Part shown: positions 7,755-13,970 of the stretch, piece by piece
How the letters are laid out: each line of letters starts with the position of its first letter
Numbering within the stretch: the first letter of the stretch is position 1
Assembly (NCBI GenBank): GCA_015499985.1
Contig: JAAAUF010001020.1
Span: 1-13,970 of the forward strand
DNA length: 13,970 nucleotides
Reading direction: 5' to 3'
DNA from: Haplosporangium gracile
Taxonomy: Eukaryota; Mortierellomycota; Mortierellomycetes; Mortierellales; Mortierellaceae
Notes under the pieces: generated by a model
What the model was told of the DNA's origin: nothing
Seen by the model: only the letters and a program-made list of their open reading frames with translations
Database searches by the model: none
Made by a program: the position numbers and the translations under genes

Positions 7755-10700
7755 CTACAGGTTCTGTTTCTGGCAAAGATCGGCATAGACACCTCCCAGA
7801 CCAATAAGCTCATAATGACGACCAGACTCAACAACCTGCCCATCCTTGACCACAAGGATCAAATCCGCGTCCTGGACAGTACTCAATCGATGAGCAATTA
7901 CAATAGTTGTACGACCATAACGCGCCCTATCCAACGCCTCCTGGACCAACTTCTCCGATTCGGAATCCAGCGCCGACGTCGCCTCGTCCAAGAGCAAGAC
8001 CTTGGGGTTCCGGATTAGGGCCCGAGCTATCGCAATACGTTGCTTCTGACCTCCAGAGAGTTGGGACCCCTTGTCTCCGACTGGGGTGTTGTAGCCGTCT
8101 GGGAGGGACATGACAAAGTTGTGGATGTTGGATAACTTGGCCGCCTCCTCGACCTGCTCAATTGTGCCTGCTGGTCCAGAGTCGGGGAGTCCGTAGAGGA
8201 TGTTGTCTTTGATCGACATGTCGAACAGGACAGGCTCCTGTCCAACAAGTGCCATGTGCTCACGGACGTTGTGCAACTGCAGATCGCAGATGTTGTACTT
8301 ATCTACAGTCACCTGTCCTCCATCGACATCGTACCACCGTTCGAGGAGTGCAATCACAGTTGATTTGCCACAACCCGAAGGGCCGACAAGGGCAACAGTC
8401 TGGCTGGGCTTGACTTGAATTTCGACTCCGTTGAAGACTTGGATGTTCTCGCGAGTAGGGTAGTGGAACGCGACCTTGTCTAACGAAAGCGAGCCGTCGA
8501 TGGTCTTAAGGGAAGCTCCGTCACGTTCAGCATCGATCAAGGTGTCCTTGTCCAGCAGCTCATAGATGTTGATGGCCGCCTGTTTACCCTTGGCATACTT
8601 GGGAAGCTCGGATGTGATATGACCCAAGCTGATGGCAAGAAAGACAACCGCAAACATGCAGTCAAACATCTTGCCCCAGGTGATGATACCGGCCTCGACA
8701 AGACGGTATCCGCCATAAAATCCAACCGCGTTACTCCAAAAGGTAACCGCCATGGCCATGGCATAACCAAAGGAAGCAAAGAGGGCCTTGTGGACTGCAT
8801 ATTTGTGGGGCTCCTTGGTGACCTCAAAGTACCGAGCCTCAAAGACATCCTCCTTGGCAAGCGAGACGACGGTGCGGATGTTGGCAATGGCCTCTCCAGC
8901 GACGTGACCAGACTTTTCGTAGGCCTTGCGGGTCTTGGCTCCGAAACCGGTCAGTGAGGTTGCTTCAAGGTACTCTCCAAGACCAATGACGGGGATAGCA
9001 GCAAGAATGATCAGCGCCATCTGCCACGACGCCCTGAAGGCAAACGCGAGACCGAGGGTGATGGTGGCCAGTGCAGAGACGGTGGTCAAGATAACCTGAG
9101 AGACCATATCAAACATCTCCTGGGAGTCAGTCGCAAGACGGCTGGCAAGGGCGCCAGTCGAGTTCTCGGAGCGGTCAAAGAAGGCCATCTCTTGACTGAG
9201 GATCGCCTTATAGCTCAGGTAGCGCATGCGACGCGTAAGTCTCTCACCGCTCAGCAAGAAGAAGAACATGCCACCGGCAAAAGCAGAGAAACCGACAAAA
9301 GCGAGGATGAGGAACTGGAGGGAGTAGTGGTTGACCTTTGGAATAAAGTCATTGCCTAATTCTTTGGCCATCGAGAGAGTCGTGACAGCGCCGGAAAAGA
9401 TCTGAGAGAAACCAGGGAAGAGGCAGCCCTGAGCAATGGCAAAGAGGACACCGAGGAGGCAGATGTGGTAGTCTGGCCTCATGTGGCGGATGGTGCGCAT
9501 GATGGGTGCCTTCTGGAGCTTCAACTTCCTCGCAGCCTCCTTCTTTTCGCGACCCATGGTTATTTCCTTGTCCTCGGCGATATCAACAACGGTAGGGCCT
9601 TTGGCGGCAACGGGCTTGTCTGAATGGTGCGACGACATGCGACGGAGCAGGCTGCTCTTGAGGCGACTGGTCTGGCTTCCCTCAGGGTTGGCCTTCTCAT
9701 CAATGACATCATGCGATGTAGGGGCAGTAACGATGGCGTCAGGAACAGTGACGTACTCGGGTGCCTCAACATCGGTCCCTCCAGACTTGAGCTGCTGCTT
9801 GACGACAAAATCGGTGTAGGTTCCTCCAAGGGCCATGAGAGATGCATGAGTTCCAGACTCCAAGACGATACCTTTGTCCACGACATAGATCAAATCGGCG
9901 TTCATGATGGTCGACAAACGGTGAGCAATGACAATAGTCGAGCGACCGGTGGCGGCGTTGTCCAATGCAGCCTGGACAATGCGCTCAGACTCGGTATCCA
10001 AGGCAGAGGTGGCCTCATCCAGGAGCAAAATCGAAGGGTTCTTGATCAACGCACGGGCAATGGCAATACGCTGCTTTTGACCTCCAGAGAGAAGGGCACC
10101 TTTCTCGCCAACCATAGTGTTGTAACCCTGTGGGAGCTTGGAGATGTAGTCGTGGGCGTTGGCGAGACGGCAGACGATCTCAACGTCGGCGTCGGTGGGC
10201 TGTTTCTGATCCTTGCGAACTCCGTACAAAATGTTCTGCTTGATAGTGGCGTTAAAGAGAACGGGTTCCTGAGAGACCAGTCCAATGCTGTCGCGCAAGT
10301 GACGGAGGTTGAAGTCCTTGATCTCAATGCCGTCGATCGTAATAGTGCCAGAGATTGGGTCATAAAACCGCTCGACAAGACCAACGATAGTCGATTTCCC
10401 TGATCCAGAGTGACCGACCAGAGCAACAGTTTGGCCAGGCTTGACCTCGATATTCATTTGCTTGAGAATGGGGACGTTAGGGCGACTAGGGTAGGCAAAG
10501 TTGACATTTTTGATGACGATGTGGCCTTGCAAGTTGTCGGGTTTGAGTCCCGAGGGATCAGAAGAATCAATGATAGGGACGCGATCGATGGTGTTGAAGA
10601 TGGTGTACGCAGCAGCTTGGGCTTTACCAAAGCTGGCAATATTGGGACCGCCATTTCCGACAGAAATAGCGCCAATCATGGTGGAAAACAAGACCGTTAA

Positions 10701-11972
10701 GACATCGCCGGGCTCCATTTTCCCGTCTCGGACCTGACGTGACCCGTAGTAGAAAGCCAAGGAGTAGCCCATGAACATGATCAAGATGAAGGACCCTGTG
10801 CCCAATCCGGTGGCGATGGACTTTTTGATACCGGACTTGTACGCCTCCTCAAGGATTGCATCGAACTTTTGGAGCTCGCGCTTCTGACCACCGAATGCAG
10901 CGACGGTACGGATGGAGCCAATAGCCTGCTCGGCCATCGCACCAGCAACAGCATAGGAGTCCTGACCATCTGCTGAGCTGTCTCCACTATACTTGGCCAT
11001 AAGACCTCCAGCGACTGCAACGACGCAGATGAACAATAAAAAAAAACGCGCAGGTCAGTTTCACTGTCAAAGCTATGAACCATAGAATGTTTGTCAAACA
11101 AAAAAAATATCTATCACAACTTACCAGCCATCAAGGGGACGGTGGTCATGAGAACCAAAGTCATTCTCCATCCATGAGTAAAGGCGATAACGAAACCCGC
11201 AATAAACGTTGCCAAGGACGAGAGACATATGCCAACCTTGTCAGCAAGACCATCAAAGATCAACTGAGTATCCGCACTAAGACGCGAATTGAGCGATTCG
11301 CTCCTCTTGCCAATATCATGCCAGGTAATATCCTGGCGAAGAACAGCGTGAAGATACTTTTCACGGATACGTTTGGTCTGGTTCTCGGCCGAGAGGGTGA
11401 AGAGACACATCTGGCCGTAGGCGACAAAGAAAATGATGGCACCCACGACAGTGAACTTGATGACAAGGGTACGCAACTCAGAGATGAGTTCGGCATTTGA
11501 GGCAGCGTCGATGGCAGTACCGCCAGACCTGTTGAGCTGAGCAATGCTGTTGATGACATCGCCCATCAGCAACGCGACCAGTGGCTGACCGACACCATTG
11601 GCGAATGCACAAATAGTCCCAATGCTACGTTGAAAATAAAATACAGAGATTATAATTGGTGTTGGTTGCAGCTTCGTCAATTTTTTTCACAGTTGAGGAT
11701 GGCAATGAGGATACATACAGGACGCAAAGGAGGTCGAAGGACGAGGCAAAGCGGTAGAGTCGCAAGTACGAGATCTTTGGCTCTGACTTAGATAAAGGGT
11801 TGTCGTTTTTGTCGAGTTCAATAGCAGTCTTGCCGTTAGAGTCCTTGACGGCGAGGTCGATAGAGGAAGGAATAGCAGTGATGTCTACTACCGAGTAAGC
11901 GGGTTGAATCTGCCTCTTTTCCAGCTCGAAGGCATCCTGGGCATCATTTGCACAGGAAGAATGCTCTGTCAT
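7755..11972 (-). CDS. Full-length ABCB (MDR/P-glycoprotein-type) exporter
   Basis: An ATP-driven efflux pump in the plasma or vacuolar membrane, order TMD1-NBD1-TMD2-NBD2; the substrate cannot be read from sequence. My model is complement(7755..11014, 11125..11624, 11719..11972), 1337 residues against about 1280 for animal ABCB1. The ATG at 11972 is the first after an in-frame TAG and has A at -3. The junctions restore family-typical sequence: LLCVL/IGTICAFANG and PLMA/VAGGLMAK. A hydrophilic N-terminus of about 75 residues precedes six helices (about 81-380). NBD1 has A-loop Y426, Walker A GHSGSGKST at 452-460, Q500, LSGGQ at 560-564, Walker B D584-E585 and H616. A charged linker at about 661-754 contains RRMS (S712). 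TMD2 spans about 766-1052. NBD2 has Y1103, GPSGCGKST at 1129-1137, Q1177, LSGGQ at 1237-1241, D1261-E1262 and H1293. Both ATP sites look fully active. The peptide pheromone exporter Ste6 is also ABCB-type; nothing here decides between drug and peptide export. Confidence 0.95.
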
Positions 11973-13368
11973 GATGAGCTAGGATATGTAAGTTCTGACT
12001 GAAAAAGAAGGCGTGCAGACGACGACAGAAGGTGTATGTTGAAGTGAGATAAGGGGAAACAATTGGAGAAAAAGAGTGAAAAAAATTGATGGCATACAGG
12101 GGTTGAAAGCACATAAATACCGAAGTGTGTATGAACGTTCAGACTCGCCCACTGGGTTTTGCTACGCTTGCTATCTTGGCAAATAACAATAACAGTCAAA
12201 CAAGCATGAAGGACAAGTATATCGCAAGGGGTGGATGACTGACGACGATTGAGAGCATCTCTCAAACACCAAAAAAAAAAAGTAAGTTTACATTCTTGTT
12301 CTTTTTTTTCCTTTTTCATGGACAGTGGACTTCCCTTTGCAGTCATTTCCCCAAACGCAGGCATACTTATTGCCTTTTTAGGTTTCACCCTTCTTTCACT
12401 CAGAGCAAACATGCTTATTTTTTCCATCGCTCTCTCACTCCCAGTCCCTCGCCAAGTTCCTCCTTATCCCGAATAAAGTGATATCCATGCACGTTGCAGC
12501 AATCCATACTCTCCAAATTTTTTGGCGGTGTCCTATCCAAAAATTGTGCAACCGTGCTTTAAAAGGAAATAAAATGCATCCAGCTTTTCTGCACTGACAA
12601 GTTGCAACGCACACTACGAATGTTCCCTTTTTTTGCTCAAACTCATGTAAAGGGTGAACGAATTCAATTCGAGGCGATGAAGAGGGAGAAGGGGTACGCG
12701 ACTCAGGAACTTGTTGCACTCAGTCAAGGGACCGCGCTGCTTGAACATATGCAAAGATATGCGTCCCTATATCTAAGCATCCCTACATCCGTAGACATTA
12801 CCTCACACCTGAACGTGAAATAACTTTGCCACCAACATTTTTTTTTTGCTGACGAGATGAAGGTGGGCCTGTTTCAGTTCGCCCCCACGCATATATTTTT
12901 TTCCCTCACAAGCACCATTAAGCGAGACATAACAACGAAGTGACACCATTTTCGGTGCTTTTCTTGCCTACCCCGCACATTCCTTTCGTAAGCAACCGAA
13001 CCTGATGATCCCTTTATTTGAGGATAGATGATATCCATCCTGGAGTGGACCGTACCGATAACCGATAGCCAATTTGGTAACCTGGTTATACCTTTCTGGC
13101 GTCACAAACCATCATCACCTTCTTTTGCAAGGGTTTGTCTCGTTCAATTTTTTTTCCGTCATAGTTTCAGGACTCTTCACCGAGGATAACAACACGCTGT
13201 ATGAGCCCTTTATAAGGTATCGAGTCGCCATTTTTTCCCACTTTTCCCCCTCTCATCATCCTTCTCCCGTTTCCTTATTTCTCTCCCACCTCTCACATAA
13301 AGAAAAAATCACAAAGTACCATCCACACAGCATCACACACGCATTTTTCGAGTCGTCAACTACAACAA
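11973..13368. promoter_or_regulatory. Divergent intergenic and promoter region
   Basis: 1.4 kb between the start of the minus-strand ABC transporter and the plus-strand membrane protein gene, so it must hold both promoters. On the ABC side, AGGGG occurs at 12052-12056, 12098-12102 and 12227-12231, resembling stress-response elements of yeasts. A minus-strand TAG at 11980-11978, just before the ABC ATG, could be the acceptor of a leader intron, but I cannot fix a donor. On the other side there is a CCAAT at 13069-13073 and a TATAAG at 13211-13216, followed by a pyrimidine-rich stretch at about 13229-13296. Reading frames inside (for example 12602-12823 plus, 11969-12427 minus) lack credible starts or family features. 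Confidence 0.5.
13211..13216 (+). promoter_or_regulatory. TATA-like element of the TM198-like gene
   Basis: TATAAG lies 153 nt before the ATG at 13369, followed by a C/T-rich stretch, an arrangement common in fungal core promoters. A CCAAT lies about 140 bp further upstream. No transcription start is known. Confidence 0.35.
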
Positions 13369-13776
13369 ATGGGTGTCGCTGCCACCACCACCACCAACCG
13401 CTCCATCGCCGCAAGGCTGACGGTCACCCTCCAAATTCTCATCCTCCTTACGTTGCCCTTCCTTGCTCTCGCTCAGGATCCCTCCAGTAAGTACATCAAT
13501 ACCTCTTTTTCTCCTGATGTGATACTCAAATGTAATACAGCGATCGACTTATAACCGAAAATCCTTATTTCTCTTCCAATTTTCTTGTAATAGACGGCAA
13601 CGGTGAAAACCAGCCAGATGCCTCGAACGACTTGTTGGGCGACGGCAGATCGATCAGCTTGACCTGGCAACGCATTGTTGCAGGTTTCATCCTCATTCTG
13701 GTCGGCATCATCTTGACCTTCCGTGGTTATCGCCATTACCGCTTTACTATGTTCCTTGCTGGTTTCATTGTCGGAT
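13369..13776 (+). CDS. TM7S3/TMEM198-like (DUF4203) membrane protein, 5' part
   Basis: A secretory-pathway membrane protein of unknown biochemical role; the family is multi-pass. Visible exons are 13369-13486 and 13594-13776 (intron GTAAGT...AATAG, 107 nt). A further donor GTAAGT at 13777 opens an intron running to the window end, so the 3' part is missing. The ATG is followed by G and has AA before it. The first 35 residues form a signal peptide: a Thr-rich N-terminus, R16, a hydrophobic core at about 17-34, and probable cleavage after ALA at A35. A short polar segment follows (about 36-63, Asn/Asp-rich, probably lumenal or extracellular). Residues 64-100 carry WQRIVAGFILILVGIILTF, then RGYRHYRF, then the start of a second helix FTMFLAGFIVG. 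This helix, aromatic-basic turn and Gly-rich helix pattern is what I associate with DUF4203. The assignment rests on pattern memory over about 40 residues. Confidence 0.7.
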
Positions 13777-13915
13777 GTAAGTGCATTTTTTTTTGTTCGT
13801 CGTCAAGGATAGACAGAAACAAACATGATGGTGGTGACGCGTCTGGCTTTGCGGAGATGGAAAAGATACGCGTTTTGTTGCAACTAATCAATCACTTACC
13901 CACGCCACCAATTTT

Positions 13916-13920
<5 letters not shown>

Positions 13921-13970
<50 letters not shown>
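13921..13970. repeat. (CT)25 microsatellite at the window edge
   Basis: A perfect 50-nt CT run reaching the last base, preceded by a T/C-rich stretch. It lies in intron 2 of the TM198-like gene, on the coding strand, where a polypyrimidine tract before a 3' splice site would sit. No acceptor is visible after it; the repeat may continue beyond the window. Confidence 0.95.

Noticed and set aside
11015..11036. An ABC protein start at 11036
   Set aside because: That position lies inside intron 2. Two upstream exons supply TMD1 helices with family-typical junctions.
11969..12427. A minus-strand frame upstream of the ABC gene as an N-terminal extension or separate gene
   Set aside because: It is Lys-rich simple sequence, the ABC ATG at 11972 is preceded by an in-frame TAG at 11980-11978, and the N-terminus already has a normal length.
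12602..12823. A 73-codon plus-strand frame in the divergent intergenic region
   Set aside because: It lacks an ATG at its beginning and any recognisable motif. The length is within chance.
12910..12960. Inverted repeat AAGCACC...GGTGCTT as a terminator or structured RNA
   Set aside because: Seven-base arms with a 37-nt spacer are expected by chance and no transcript is known there.
1..13970. CRISPR array, transposon or a new defence or biosynthetic cluster
   Set aside because: No spaced repeats, terminal inverted repeats with a transposase, or functionally linked small genes were seen. The window reads as ordinary fungal chromosome.

Overview
This is a window of nuclear fungal DNA. The genes carry short GT-AG introns (43-342 nt), the intergenic DNA is rich in homopolymer runs and CT/GA microsatellites, and the two large proteins are typical fungal families: an SPX-ankyrin-GDPD protein and a full-length ABCB transporter. 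Intron density and low-complexity style fit an early-diverging fungus (Mucoromycota, perhaps Mortierella-like), but that placement is an impression, not a test.

Layout. (1) 1-634, plus strand: the 3' end of an unrecognised gene ending in an acidic tail; its reading frame before about 183 cannot be settled here. (2) 736-5788, minus strand: a complete ten-exon gene for a 1303-residue GDE1/Pho81-family protein (SPX, ankyrin repeats, C2-like region, glycerophosphodiester phosphodiesterase). Genes 1 and 2 converge, with only 101 bp between stop codons, most of it an AACAAT-type repeat. (3) 5789-7754: about 2 kb without a supportable gene, purine-rich next to the GDE1 start and then switching to pyrimidine-rich. 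(4) 7755-11972, minus strand: a complete three-exon gene for a 1337-residue ABCB/MDR-type exporter with both ATP sites intact. (5) 11973-13368: a 1.4 kb divergent intergenic region. (6) 13369 to the window end, plus strand: the first two exons of a membrane protein with a signal peptide and the start of a TM7S3/TMEM198-like (DUF4203) domain. It runs off the window in an intron that ends in a (CT)25 repeat.

How the genes relate. Fungal neighbours are usually independent transcription units and nothing here suggests a cluster. The GDE1-like protein would link phosphate sensing (SPX binding of inositol pyrophosphates) to glycerophosphodiester breakdown. The ABCB protein is a membrane exporter of unknown substrate. 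I found no new defence, mobile or biosynthetic system. The items most worth checking are a promoter-like motif cluster inside GDE1 intron 3, the strand-asymmetric 2 kb intergenic region, and the unresolved 5' side of the first gene.
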